DNA from: Photobacterium frigidiphilum
Lineage (GTDB): Bacteria; Pseudomonadota; Gammaproteobacteria; Enterobacterales; Vibrionaceae
Length of the DNA: 64,000 bases
Assembly: GCF_003025615.1 (NCBI RefSeq)
Contig: NZ_PYMJ01000009.1
Span: forward strand, 124,001 to 188,000
Direction of reading: 5' to 3'
The stretch's first letter is position 1. Every line of letters starts with the position of its first letter. Position numbers and translations under genes: made by a program. Shown in pieces: positions 21,869 through 30,501 of the stretch. A model generated the notes under the pieces. It was not told the DNA's origin. It searched no databases and was given only the letters and a program-made list of their open reading frames with translations.

Positions 21869-21901
21869 ATGCAATGAAGACTTCCCTCCACTGCATTTTT
21901 G
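21869..21901 (+). terminator. Probable terminator of the nrd operon
   Basis: ATGCAATG and CACTGCAT pair at 7 of 8 positions around a 12-nt loop, followed by TTTTT. It overlaps the end of the convergent META lipoprotein unit. Confidence 0.5.
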
Positions 21902-21908
21902 TCTGTAT

Positions 21909-22766
21909 TTAGTTCATGTCACGAGATTCAAATGTAGCAACCACTTCACCTTGGTTATTTTTCACCGTCAGTGCTTCACCTTGTACACTGTAACTAGCAA
22001 ATTGCCCCATTGCACTCAGGAATGCTTGCTCTTGATCCATACCGTCCATGCACATCATTCGTGTTGCAGCAACAGGACCCATGCTTAGTTTACCTTGGTC
22101 TATTTCAAAACCACCTTTAAACGAATTACATCCCGAGAAACCGTGCGCTGCATTACCTTCTGATGCAAACTGGATAAACACCTCTTTTTCTGCTGCACCC
22201 AATTTGGCATCTTGACCGCCCAGCTGCATTAACGTCCAGTAAGTATCAGTAAAATCAGCATTGTGTGCGCTGTCTGTGGTTTTAGTATGTGCGACACGAT
22301 CCAATTTAATTTCAATCGGTGTAGTTGCCCCTTCAGCAAAAGGGTCAATACTGGTGGTTGATGTCATCACCAATTGATCTTGTACTTTAACCGTGGCACG
22401 TAGGCTATAACGGTGCTTATCTACAATTTTTGTCGTATCGTAATCCAATACCATCGCGTATGGAGGCGCTGACGCGGGCTCCATTGACTGACTAACAATC
22501 AACTCTGATGGTGCATCAGCTTTTGATACATCCTCAAGAGTCACTTCTAACACAGCTTCTGGTGGTAGCATGCGGCGATCAAGGTAAATAACATTAACAT
22601 CTAATGATTTCATTTCAGCCTCAGCCGCATCAGTTGCGAGGGCTTCAACAAGAGGTACATCAGCTGTCACCTGTGTAGACTCTGTTGCATCGTTACACGC
22701 TTGTAGCATTAACGCAGATACTACTACTGACGTTGCAAGAGCAATTTTTTTCATTTTGAATGTCAT
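21909..22766 (-). CDS. YbaY-META fusion lipoprotein
   Basis: Predicted lipoprotein of 285 aa. The signal peptide ends in the lipobox LQAC (residues about 21-24). A YbaY-type domain follows (about 55-155, LDVNVIYLDRRMLPPEAVLE and YSLRATVKV), then a META/HslJ domain (about 170-280) with the YWTL, GFSGCNSFKGGF and ATRMMCMDGMDQEQAFL motifs. HslJ-type META proteins affect heat-induced novobiocin resistance in E. coli; YbaY relates to secretion pilotins. AAGGA lies upstream of the ATG. The exact role is unknown. Confidence 0.8.
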   Translation of the reverse strand: MTFKMKKIALATSVVVSALMLQACNDATESTQVTADVPLVEALATDAAEAEMKSLDVNVIYLDRRMLPPEAVLEVTLEDVSKADAPSELIVSQSMEPASAPPYAMVLDYDTTKIVDKHRYSLRATVKVQDQLVMTSTTSIDPFAEGATTPIEIKLDRVAHTKTTDSAHNADFTDTYWTLMQLGGQDAKLGAAEKEVFIQFASEGNAAHGFSGCNSFKGGFEIDQGKLSMGPVAATRMMCMDGMDQEQAFLSAMGQFASYSVQGEALTVKNNQGEVVATFESRDMN

Positions 22767-23127
22767 AAAGTCTTTCCTTTATCATCAATCGGCTGGGTGC
22801 TTTTTATCGGACAAGCATCATGAAGTAACAATAGCATTTGGCTATATATAACCAACCTCCACAATCAACACATTTGTGTGAGACCCTGTAAACATTTACT
22901 TTGTACCAATTAAACACTGTTTACAATGCCTGTGATGAAATACTCAAAATTTGACAAAAGTATGACAAACCTTTTGATTTTATTTTATATTTTAAACTAA
23001 TTAAAAATATCTTTTTCTACATTTCAAATTTAAAAAATAATATCCCTCTTCATTTATCAGTCTTAAATATTTTATTTAGCCTCCACCACCTTTCATCATT
23101 AAAACACACATTCAGTATCAATCTTAT

Positions 23128-23141
23128 TTGACACATATCAA
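23128..23141. promoter_or_regulatory. FNR-like site upstream of the asr operon
   Basis: TTGACACATATCAA matches the FNR consensus TTGAT-N4-ATCAA at 9 of 10 fixed positions, about 180 bp before cobA. It fits anaerobic induction known for asrABC in Salmonella. Confidence 0.5.
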
Positions 23142-23155
23142 TAAGTGTCCAGCAT

Positions 23156-23171
23156 TGTGATTATTTTCACC
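23156..23171. promoter_or_regulatory. CRP-like site upstream of the asr operon
   Basis: TGTGATTATTTTCACC matches TGTGA-N6-TCACA at 9 of 10 fixed positions, 14 bp after the FNR-like site. FNR and CRP belong to one family, so one or both may bind here. Confidence 0.45.
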
Positions 23172-23312
23172 TTTTTTTATTTTACATTTCATTATTTCTT
23201 AACCCTACATTCATTAAGCTTGAATAGATTTACCGCGCACTTTCACCGACTATTTACAGCAACTTGATGCCTACTTTTATTCTTTTAATAAATTCCATCG
23301 CAGGTAATGACT

Positions 23313-24197
23313 ATGTATGTTATCGAAAGTCCTCACCCTGATAATAAGCCTTGCACCACATCAACAGCACCCTCTCTTCCTAACGAAACCCCTTCGTCAG
23401 TAGTTGGCAATGTCACATTGGTGGGTGCAGGACCAGGAGATCCAGAGTTACTAACAGTAAAAGCTGTTAATGCGCTTAAACAGGCTGATGTCATTTTGCA
23501 TGACCAACTAGTAACCAAACAAATTTTGCAGTTAGCGCAACCAGGGACACATATCATTGAAGTCGGCAAAAGCTACGACAACCCATCGGCAACTCAACAC
23601 GGTATTAACCATATGCTGGTTTCGATGGCACAGCGTGGATTGAACATCTGCCGACTAAAAGGTGGGGATCCAATGGTATTCGGTCGTGGTGGTGAAGAAG
23701 CACTGTATTTGAGCCAACACCATGTGTCAGTCTCGATCATTCCGGGGATTACTGCAGCATTAGGGTGTTGTGCTTACAGCGGTATTCCTTTGACTCATCG
23801 CGGTATCTCACGGGGATTCACTGTAGTAACTGCCCGAGGTGAAAACGATGACTACCGTATTGATTGGACGGTATTGGTTAACCTTCAGCACACCTTAGTA
23901 TTTTATATGGGACTACATCGCGCTTCTTGGATTGCCTCAAACTTGATGTTATACGGCATGAACAACCGCACCCCTGTTGCCATAATTAGTAATGGTACGC
24001 ATCCAAACCACCAGCAATATGTTACTACATTGTCACAGTTGGATGAGTATTTAACCCTGCATACCCCTCCAATGCCCTCACTAATTGTTGTCGGGGAAAC
24101 CGTCTCAATTTCCGAGAACCTGAGCATGATTAATGAACTCGACCAATCATCAGCAGCGACTTCCCTTTACAATGAACAACTAGAAGGCATGTGTTAA
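23313..24197 (+). CDS. cobA: Uroporphyrinogen-III C-methyltransferase (SUMT)
   Basis: Makes precorrin-2, the siroheme precursor, by double SAM methylation of uroporphyrinogen III. The 294-aa protein has VGAGPGDPELLTVKA, GGDPMVFGRGGEEA and GITAALGCCAYSGIPLTHR, all standard SUMT motifs. The start at 23313 has GCAGG eight bases upstream; the ATG two codons earlier would be too close. An N-terminal stretch of about 30 residues precedes the domain. It overlaps asrA by 1 nt (TAATG), so it supplies siroheme for AsrC in the same operon. Confidence 0.92.
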   Translation: MYVIESPHPDNKPCTTSTAPSLPNETPSSVVGNVTLVGAGPGDPELLTVKAVNALKQADVILHDQLVTKQILQLAQPGTHIIEVGKSYDNPSATQHGINHMLVSMAQRGLNICRLKGGDPMVFGRGGEEALYLSQHHVSVSIIPGITAALGCCAYSGIPLTHRGISRGFTVVTARGENDDYRIDWTVLVNLQHTLVFYMGLHRASWIASNLMLYGMNNRTPVAIISNGTHPNHQQYVTTLSQLDEYLTLHTPPMPSLIVVGETVSISENLSMINELDQSSAATSLYNEQLEGMC

Positions 24198-25285
24198 TGG
24201 CTACCTATTTAACCCATACAGAGCTGAATCAGGTTATTCAGGCATTATTACCTCATTATAATATTCTCGCCCCAGGGTATGAAAATAAAGGGGGGCGTTT
24301 TGCAGGCACCGATAATTTAACATATTTATCGGTTACCCAAGCCAGTGATATCGTGTGGCAAGAAAAATCCCACTTTTCACCCAAAGAAGCAGTAACACCT
24401 ATAACCCAGACGCTCTTTCACTTTAATGGTGATGAATTACGAGAGTCAAAAATAGAAGCCCGCCCAACCCTTATATTTCTTAGGGCTTGTGATATTAATG
24501 CACTTAAACGTCTTGATCACATGTATTTAAATAATGGCAATAATGAAGATATTTATTATCGCCGATTACGCCAACAGCTAAAGTTGGTATTAATAGAATG
24601 CGCACAAAGTTTTGAAAATTGTTTTTGTGTATCGATGAACAGCAATACAACAGATAACTATGATGCTGCTGTTCGCTTCGATGCCAACGGTGTGGCTATC
24701 ATGGCCAAAGATCCTGAACTACAAAACTACTTAAACAACACAGGCAAAGAAATCGAATTCACCCCTCAATTTGTTCAATCCAACCCCACAAAGGTCAGAA
24801 CACCAGATCAAGTATGCAACGATCCCAATCTCATCCGTCAAATACTGCATAAGCACCCAGTATGGAGTGAATATGACAGCCGCTGTATTGGCTGTGGTCG
24901 CTGTACTACATCCTGCCCAACATGCAGTTGCTACAACATGTTTGATGTTGCCTATGACGAAAACCATAAAGTGGGAGAACGCCGACGACAGCAAGCCAGT
25001 TGTATGACCAAAGGTTTTGCCGATATGGCTGGGGGGCACAGCTTTCGAGACAAAACAGGTGAACGCCTACGATATCGAGCCTTGCATAAGGTAAATGATT
25101 ACAAAGCCCGACAAGGCCATTATCACATGTGTGTCGGTTGCGGCCGTTGTGATGATCGCTGCCCACACTATATCTCGTTCACCAACATCATCAATCGTAT
25201 GACCGATATTGTTGAGCAACATCTCAATGACGAAGTAGAACATGCATTTTCTACCCACCAAAAGATAGAGGTCACTCATGTCTAG
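24197..25285 (+). CDS. asrA: Anaerobic sulfite reductase subunit A
   Basis: Electron-transfer subunit of the AsrABC dissimilatory-type sulfite reductase that makes sulfide from sulfite anaerobically. The 362-aa protein carries two ferredoxin-type 4Fe-4S motifs near the C-terminus (CIGCGRCTTSCPTC and CVGCGRCDDRCPHY). The ATG at 24197 is set by AGAAGG nine bases upstream; an in-frame GTG two codons earlier is too close. It overlaps asrB by 8 nt. Confidence 0.93.
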   Translation: MATYLTHTELNQVIQALLPHYNILAPGYENKGGRFAGTDNLTYLSVTQASDIVWQEKSHFSPKEAVTPITQTLFHFNGDELRESKIEARPTLIFLRACDINALKRLDHMYLNNGNNEDIYYRRLRQQLKLVLIECAQSFENCFCVSMNSNTTDNYDAAVRFDANGVAIMAKDPELQNYLNNTGKEIEFTPQFVQSNPTKVRTPDQVCNDPNLIRQILHKHPVWSEYDSRCIGCGRCTTSCPTCSCYNMFDVAYDENHKVGERRRQQASCMTKGFADMAGGHSFRDKTGERLRYRALHKVNDYKARQGHYHMCVGCGRCDDRCPHYISFTNIINRMTDIVEQHLNDEVEHAFSTHQKIEVTHV

Positions 25286-26153
25286 TCATACACATGATGT
25301 ACAACACACAGGGTGTCGTTGCGAGACCACACCGCAATCAGAGACTCATCAATACCAACAACCTGAAAATCGTTTACTACCAAAAGCTTATAAGATTTTA
25401 TCAATTGAAAAGCATACTGAATTAGAATGAAATTTTCGTGTCAGTAAAGACTTTGATACCCATTACGGTCAATTTGTAGAAGTCTCTTTACCCATGGTAG
25501 GAGAAGCTCCTATTTCCGTATCAGATTATGGCGACGACTATATCGATTTATTGATCCGTAAAGTGGGTCTCGTCACCGAAAAACTGTTTGAGTTACAACC
25601 CGGAGATAAGGTTTGGATGCGCGGTGTTCATGGCAATGGCTACCCTATGGAGGCGTTCCAGAATAAACATCTAGTGATTGTTGCAGGTGGTACAGGTGTC
25701 GCCCCAGTCAAAGGTTTGATATCGCATTTTTGCCGTCACCCTGAACAAATTAGTCAACTCGATATGATTTTAGGGTTTAAAAATGAACATGCCATCTTAT
25801 ATCGTAATGACATGAATTTATGGCGTAGCACACACAACCTTATTACCACGCTAGATGAAGGGGAAGCTACCGATGTATTCCGTATTGGTCGTGTCACAGA
25901 ATACATTAATGAGCTTGATCTATCACAGCCCGACACACTCCAAGTTGTCGTCGTAGGACCACCAATCATGATCAAGTTTGTGGTTGCTGCGTTCCTTGAG
26001 AAGGGTCTAGCCCAATCACAAATTTGGGTCGATTATGAACGCCGTATGGCCTGCGCTGTTGGCAAATGTGGGCACTGCCGCATGGGTGATAAGTACGTCT
26101 GTTTAGATGGCCCTGTGTTCCGCTTTGATCAGACCCAACAATTGATAGATTAA
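25278..26153 (+). pseudogene. asrB: Anaerobic sulfite reductase subunit B, interrupted by an in-frame TGA
   Basis: FAD/NAD(P)H-binding subunit that feeds electrons to AsrA-AsrC. Full frame is 291 codons from ATG 25278 (GAGG six bases upstream). Codon 51 is TGA (25428-25430) in the context LE*NFRV; from memory the Salmonella protein has LEWNFRV, so TGG became TGA. The rest is intact: [34 protein letters not shown] for nucleotide, and the C-terminal 2Fe-2S cysteines [17 protein letters not shown]. Re-initiation at ATG 25494 would give 219 aa without the N-terminal flavin-domain strands. Either a recent nonsense mutation, a sequencing error, or read-through. Confidence 0.88.
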
Positions 26154-26163
26154 GGAAAACATC

Positions 26164-27171
26164 ATGAGTCTCGATGTCGATATTATTAAAACCCGTGCCA
26201 ATGGGGATTATCGCCTATCAAAAGTACGGGGAGAATGCATGATCAGCGTGCGTATTCCCGGTGGTATCATGCCAGCCTATTTACTGTCTACTGCCCAGCA
26301 TATTGCCGAGACCTTTGGTAATGGTGTCATTCACCTCACCACTCGTCAAAAACTCGCCATGCCTGGAATTAAATACCAAGATATACCGGCAGTAAATAAG
26401 GCCCTTGCGCCGTTTATTGAAGACATCACTGTTGCCACCTGCGGCATTGATGTCGAAGATACCAAAGCGGGTTACCAGACTATTGGTGGACGTAATATTG
26501 TTGCATGCCAAGGTAGTCAAATTTGCCAAAAAGCCAATACCGATACCACGGGATTAGCCCAGCGCTTAGAGCACCATGTTTACCCGCAGCCTTATCATCT
26601 CAAGTTGGTGTTAGCAGGCTGTCCCAACGATTGCGCCAAAGCAAACATGGCTGACTTTGGTATTCTGGGGATCGCACAGATAGACTTCAAATCAGAACGC
26701 TGTATCGGTTGTGGTGCCTGCGTGAAAGTCTGTTCACAGCATGCCGCGAATTGCTTGTCGATCAAACATGGTAAAGCAACCAAAGAAGTCAGCAAATGCA
26801 TCGGCTGCGGAGAATGTGTACTCGCCTGCCCAACCTTGGCATGGCAACGTAACCCCAAGCAGTTGTACATGGTGAAATTGGGTGGACGAACATCAAAGCG
26901 CACGCCGCGCGTCGGCAAGTTATTTTTAAACTGGGTAACAGAAGACGTTATTCATCAAGTCTTGAACAACTTGTTTGCCTTCGAGAAAGAGATTTTAGAA
27001 GGGACACCAGTGTACATGCATATGGGACACTTGATTGATAAAGCAGGTTATCACGCCTTCAAAGATCGAGTCTTACGCGACGTTACATTTAACGAAGAAG
27101 CACACGTGGCAGAACGTCTGTATTGGGCCGAAGATGAATATGTCGCGAACCTGCACGTTAAACCAGCCTAG
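26164..27171 (+). CDS. asrC: Anaerobic sulfite reductase subunit C (siroheme)
   Basis: Catalytic siroheme-4Fe-4S subunit reducing sulfite to sulfide. The 335-aa protein has the siroheme-cluster ligands as C-x5-C (CQGSQIC) and C-x3-C (GCPNDCAKA), followed by two 4Fe-4S ferredoxin motifs (CIGCGACVKVC and CIGCGECVLAC). AAGGA seven bases upstream sets the ATG. It lies 10 nt after asrB and is the last gene of cobA-asrABC. No decay is seen here, unlike asrB. Confidence 0.94.
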   Translation: MSLDVDIIKTRANGDYRLSKVRGECMISVRIPGGIMPAYLLSTAQHIAETFGNGVIHLTTRQKLAMPGIKYQDIPAVNKALAPFIEDITVATCGIDVEDTKAGYQTIGGRNIVACQGSQICQKANTDTTGLAQRLEHHVYPQPYHLKLVLAGCPNDCAKANMADFGILGIAQIDFKSERCIGCGACVKVCSQHAANCLSIKHGKATKEVSKCIGCGECVLACPTLAWQRNPKQLYMVKLGGRTSKRTPRVGKLFLNWVTEDVIHQVLNNLFAFEKEILEGTPVYMHMGHLIDKAGYHAFKDRVLRDVTFNEEAHVAERLYWAEDEYVANLHVKPA

Positions 27172-27230
27172 GCACTGACCACCGCTTCTTAAGCGTGCTG
27201 TCTTGTTACTTTGTCTATAAATAGAAGACA

Positions 27231-27265
27231 AAAAGAAAGTGCAGACTAACTGCACTTTCTTTTGC
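27231..27265. terminator. Bidirectional terminator, asr operon / yfaY-like gene
   Basis: AAAGAAAGTGCAG, loop ACTAA, CTGCACTTTCTTT. A 13-bp perfect stem with T-rich flanks on both strands, between convergent genes. Confidence 0.85.
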
Positions 27266-27317
27266 TGTTTCATCATTATATAGGCGTTGTTATGCAGGCG
27301 CTGTTCCTGACGTGAAA

Positions 27318-28541
27318 TCAGCTCGTTAAGAATATCTCACTTTCGCGATTCAGCGAGCTGAATTGCCCCATCACAGGCTGACCATCTAACCAACGGCGTA
27401 ACATGTCTAACATCACCGTTGCGATCAAACTACGCATATCTCGTGAGCCATACTGTCGTTTGGTCGAAATCACTTGTGCCCAATCACCGTCTGGGGTCGC
27501 CATAGCAACCGCCACTTTCCCATCATAAAGTGGCCCTGAAACCAGCGCGATATCTGAAGTCATTTTTTCGCGTGATGCAGCTGCCATTGCCAATGCCGAC
27601 GCCAATTGATCTGAAGCGGCTAACTCTGCCGTTTCTACCGCCCCTAACATCCACCCTTGACGCAATTGTGCTTTCGCATCGGGGTAATCTTGCAACCAAT
27701 TAGTCAGCCATCCCCCAGAGCATTGCTCCGCCAAAGCGAGTGTCAGTTGTTTCGCCACCAATTGCGCACCTACATGCTCAGGAAGTGTCTGACCAATACT
27801 CACGACATTCTCACCGAGTAAATCAATCATCTGTTGCTGGAAAGCAAGTGCATTGGTATCGGCAGCTGGTGCAAACAACTTCACTTCAATAAACGGTAAC
27901 GACGAACGGTAACCCAACTCATACCCTTTCGGCAGCGAAACAGACGCTAAAGTATCGCCAATACCTGACTCTGATAAACCAAAGGTATAAAAACGATGGC
28001 AATCCAACTTTTCCGTTTCAGTATATGTGGCTTTTAAGCGCGTTAAGATTTGCTCTTGCGCCATTTTTTTAAATTCACTTGGCACACCAGGCGTAAAAAA
28101 GATCCAAGCGCGGTTTAATTTCATCGCAAATCCACAAGCCGTACCTATCGGGTTTTCAAGTAACTCAGAACCTTCGGGTAGCATTGCCTGCTTCAAGTTA
28201 GACTGGGGCATAACGAGATTGAGTTTTTGATACTTTTCACGCATCTGTTCAACCCAGTAATCAGATTGCTCTAAACCCACATCAGCTGCAATAGCCGCAG
28301 CTTGAGCCGTTAAGTCGTCACTTGTTGGCCCAAGGCCACCATTTACGATAACCACATCAGAGGTTAGGCTACAATGCTCAATTTCCGCCGCTAAACCTTC
28401 AAGTTGATCGCCGACAGTCGTACGTCTAGATAACGCGAAACCACGTTCAAAAAATAGACGCGATAACCACGCAGCATTAGTGTCCACTATATCTCCGTGC
28501 AGCACTTCTTCTCCGGTGCTAATCATCGCAACGTGTAACAT
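27318..28541 (-). CDS. CinA family protein, YfaY-like
   Basis: 407-aa protein of the CinA family, which in some members hydrolyses ADP-ribose or deamidates NMN. The N-terminal MoaB-like domain has STGEEVLHGDIVDTNAAWL and NGGLGPTSDDL; the C-terminal region is CinA-like but degenerate, as in E. coli YfaY. The ATG at 28541 has GAGG six bases upstream; the earlier in-frame ATG would overlap it. Catalytic activity of the C-terminal half is uncertain. Confidence 0.8.
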   Translation of the reverse strand: MLHVAMISTGEEVLHGDIVDTNAAWLSRLFFERGFALSRRTTVGDQLEGLAAEIEHCSLTSDVVIVNGGLGPTSDDLTAQAAAIAADVGLEQSDYWVEQMREKYQKLNLVMPQSNLKQAMLPEGSELLENPIGTACGFAMKLNRAWIFFTPGVPSEFKKMAQEQILTRLKATYTETEKLDCHRFYTFGLSESGIGDTLASVSLPKGYELGYRSSLPFIEVKLFAPAADTNALAFQQQMIDLLGENVVSIGQTLPEHVGAQLVAKQLTLALAEQCSGGWLTNWLQDYPDAKAQLRQGWMLGAVETAELAASDQLASALAMAAASREKMTSDIALVSGPLYDGKVAVAMATPDGDWAQVISTKRQYGSRDMRSLIATVMLDMLRRWLDGQPVMGQFSSLNRESEIFLTS

Positions 28542-28574
28542 GGCTTCCCTCATCTTTGTATGTCATCCGATTTA

Positions 28575-28614
28575 TATACCCAAGTTACCTTAAGATGCAC
28601 GTTTCAGCGAGAAT
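28575..28614. repeat. Half copy of dispersed repeat family 1
   Basis: TATACCCAAGTTACC, then TTAAGATGCACG, then TTTCAGCGAGAAT. It matches the left half of the palindrome at 43246 and the ends of the 12175 element. No right half follows. It lies just upstream of the yfaY-like gene start. Confidence 0.7.
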
Positions 28615-28701
28615 TTGTTCTCTGATTAAAGCAGTAGAGATCAATGCGTTACTCTTCTCCATCAATTCAGTATTTCTTATCGAAAATATCAACCCACCAG
28701 A

Positions 28702-28741
28702 TGTAAACTTAGATTTACAGTAAAACCATCAAAAGTTGACA
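28702..28741 (+). promoter_or_regulatory. TyrR box and -35 upstream of tyrP
   Basis: TGTAAACTTAGATTTACA (28702-28719) is a perfect strong TyrR box, TGTAAA-N6-TTTACA. A weak second box (TGTAAA-N6-TGAACA) lies at 28890-28907. TTGACA at 28736-28741 could be a -35 for the tyrP promoter. This supports control of the transporter by TyrR with aromatic amino acids. Confidence 0.6.
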
Positions 28742-28925
28742 GTAAAGAAAACTAGCATTAAGGTACTACCCAGCATATAGGTCAAGTTAATTGCCTTATA
28801 CCTACACATTACTACTGAAAAACGAGTAAAAAACGTGAATACCTTTCATTACGACACTGACTATCGATAGCCACAACCGCGTGATTAAGTGTAAAGTTTT
28901 ATGAACATAAATATAACTGGGAACA

Positions 28926-30188
28926 ATGACTTCAATGAGTATGAGTAAAACTTTCGGCAGTACGCTGATCATCGCAGGCACAACAATCGGGGCGGGTATG
29001 CTAGCTCTCCCTCTCGCATCAGCAGGGTTAGGGTTCACAGCTGCAACATTAACGATGGTGGGCATTTGGGCATTAATGATTTATACCGCTCTATTAATGC
29101 TAGAGGTACACCAACATGCCGATAAAAATGCAACATTGCATACACTGGCACATCAATTATTGGGTCGCAAAGGTCAAGTGATTGCCAGCTTCGCAATGAT
29201 GTTTCTATTTTACGCATTATGTGCGGCATACATTGCCGGTGGCGGCAGCCAACTTAATGACAAGTTAACGAATTGGATGGGGCTAAGTCTTGCACCTCAA
29301 GTGGGTACAGTTGGATTTACCGTTATTATTGCAATCGTTGTATCTATAGGTACACATTCAGTCGATATGGTTAATCGCGTATTATTCTCACTAAAAGTTA
29401 TTGCATTAGCCGTTATGTTTGTTCTATTAATGCCACATGTTCAAGCGGTTAATTTGGTTGAGATGCCGATTCAAAAAGGATTAATCATTTCAGCACTGCC
29501 CGTCATTTTTACCTCTTTTGGCTTTCACGGTAGCATTCCCTCCATTGTTCGTTACGTTGGTTTAGATATTAAAGCACTGCGTAAAATAATGGTCGTTGGC
29601 TCTGCAACACCACTGATGGTCTACATATTATGGCAAGTAGCAAGCCAAGGTGTGCTTGGTCAGCCCGATTTAATGGCAAGTACAACACTGGGTTCATTTA
29701 TAGCAACATTGAGCAATATTTTACATAACCCGCTCGTTAGCCAATCTGTATCAGTATTTGCTGACCTAGCCTTGGCAACGTCTTTCTTGGGGGTGAGTTT
29801 AGGCTTATTTGATTTTATCTCTGATATTTTAAATCGTAATAATCAAGTAAAAGGTCGTATGCAAACAGCGCTGGTGACCTTTGTTCCACCTCTTTGCTTT
29901 GCCCTATTCTACCCACAAGGCTTTATTATGGCTTTAGGCTATGCGGCAATTGCACTGGTTATTTTGGCAATTTTCCTACCTGTTGCGATGGTGCGAGCTC
30001 AGCGAAAGCAAATAAACACCCTACCAGTAGGTAAAGAAGTAAACGCGCCAGTAGATGAAGAAATAAAGACTTCGGCTTATCAAGTTCGTGGAGGCACACC
30101 GGCATTAATTACTGTGACAAGTATTGGAATACTCATCATCTCTGCACAATTGTTACAAATGATTGGTGTCATCCCTTCCGTCGGATAA
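28926..30188 (+). CDS. tyrP: TyrP-like aromatic amino-acid permease
   Basis: Inner-membrane proton symporter of the AroAAP (hydroxy/aromatic amino acid permease) family, importing tyrosine. The 420-aa protein has about 11 helices, the family N-terminal motif AGTTIGAGMLALPLA near residues 17-31, and ALPVIFTSFGFHGSIPSIVRY. Similarity to E. coli TyrP is close along the length (FADLALATSFLGVSLGLFD). A perfect TyrR box upstream agrees. An extra loop near residues 345-370 precedes the last helix. TnaB or Mtr paralogues are less likely. Confidence 0.85.
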   Translation: MTSMSMSKTFGSTLIIAGTTIGAGMLALPLASAGLGFTAATLTMVGIWALMIYTALLMLEVHQHADKNATLHTLAHQLLGRKGQVIASFAMMFLFYALCAAYIAGGGSQLNDKLTNWMGLSLAPQVGTVGFTVIIAIVVSIGTHSVDMVNRVLFSLKVIALAVMFVLLMPHVQAVNLVEMPIQKGLIISALPVIFTSFGFHGSIPSIVRYVGLDIKALRKIMVVGSATPLMVYILWQVASQGVLGQPDLMASTTLGSFIATLSNILHNPLVSQSVSVFADLALATSFLGVSLGLFDFISDILNRNNQVKGRMQTALVTFVPPLCFALFYPQGFIMALGYAAIALVILAIFLPVAMVRAQRKQINTLPVGKEVNAPVDEEIKTSAYQVRGGTPALITVTSIGILIISAQLLQMIGVIPSVG

Positions 30189-30239
30189 CCATTTGAACAC
30201 CATGCAATAAGCCACTGAATTAATTAGAAATCTCTTCCT

Positions 30240-30268
30240 GTACAAGCTCTTAGCCCCAGAGCTTGTAC
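30240..30268. terminator. Inverted repeat after tyrP, possible terminator
   Basis: GTACAAGCTCT and AGAGCTTGTAC form an 11-bp perfect stem around TAGCCCC. Only a short T-run follows, so it may be a weak terminator or a 3'-end stabiliser. Confidence 0.5.
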
Positions 30269-30501
30269 ACACTCCCCTTTATATTTATTACTAGGTATTT
30301 TACCTGTTTTCAGTAATAATTTGCTCACACATAACACGTTGCACTACACCTTTACGCATAACCTATTGGATTGGCGACATGTTGGAGCCATTAGCATTTA
30401 CCTGCCATATGCAACCAACTGTTTTGACGCAAATAAAATTACTGATCCAATAAGTAAACAGCAGTAGCAAATGGCAAAATATTTTAAAACTGGGGCATCA
30501 A
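30269..30501. other. Intergenic region before the DUF3943 gene
   Basis: Part of a 313-bp gap. ATTGGAT at about 30365 and ATCCAAT at about 30443 are a distant inverted pair of uncertain meaning. No gene with a ribosome site was seen; a promoter for the DUF3943 gene is expected here but not identified. Confidence 0.4.

Larger units (their letters stand above)
22767..23306. other. 540-bp AT-rich intergenic region, META gene / cobA
   Basis: Divergent promoter region between the minus-strand lipoprotein and the sulfite-reductase operon. Strongly AT-rich, with no credible gene. Its readable content is the FNR-like site at 23128 and the CRP-like site at 23156, both nearer to cobA. Confidence 0.6.

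Noticed and set aside
25428..25430. UGA in asrB as a selenocysteine codon
   Set aside because: The family residue is Trp, not Cys or Sec, and no SECIS-like hairpin directly follows the codon.
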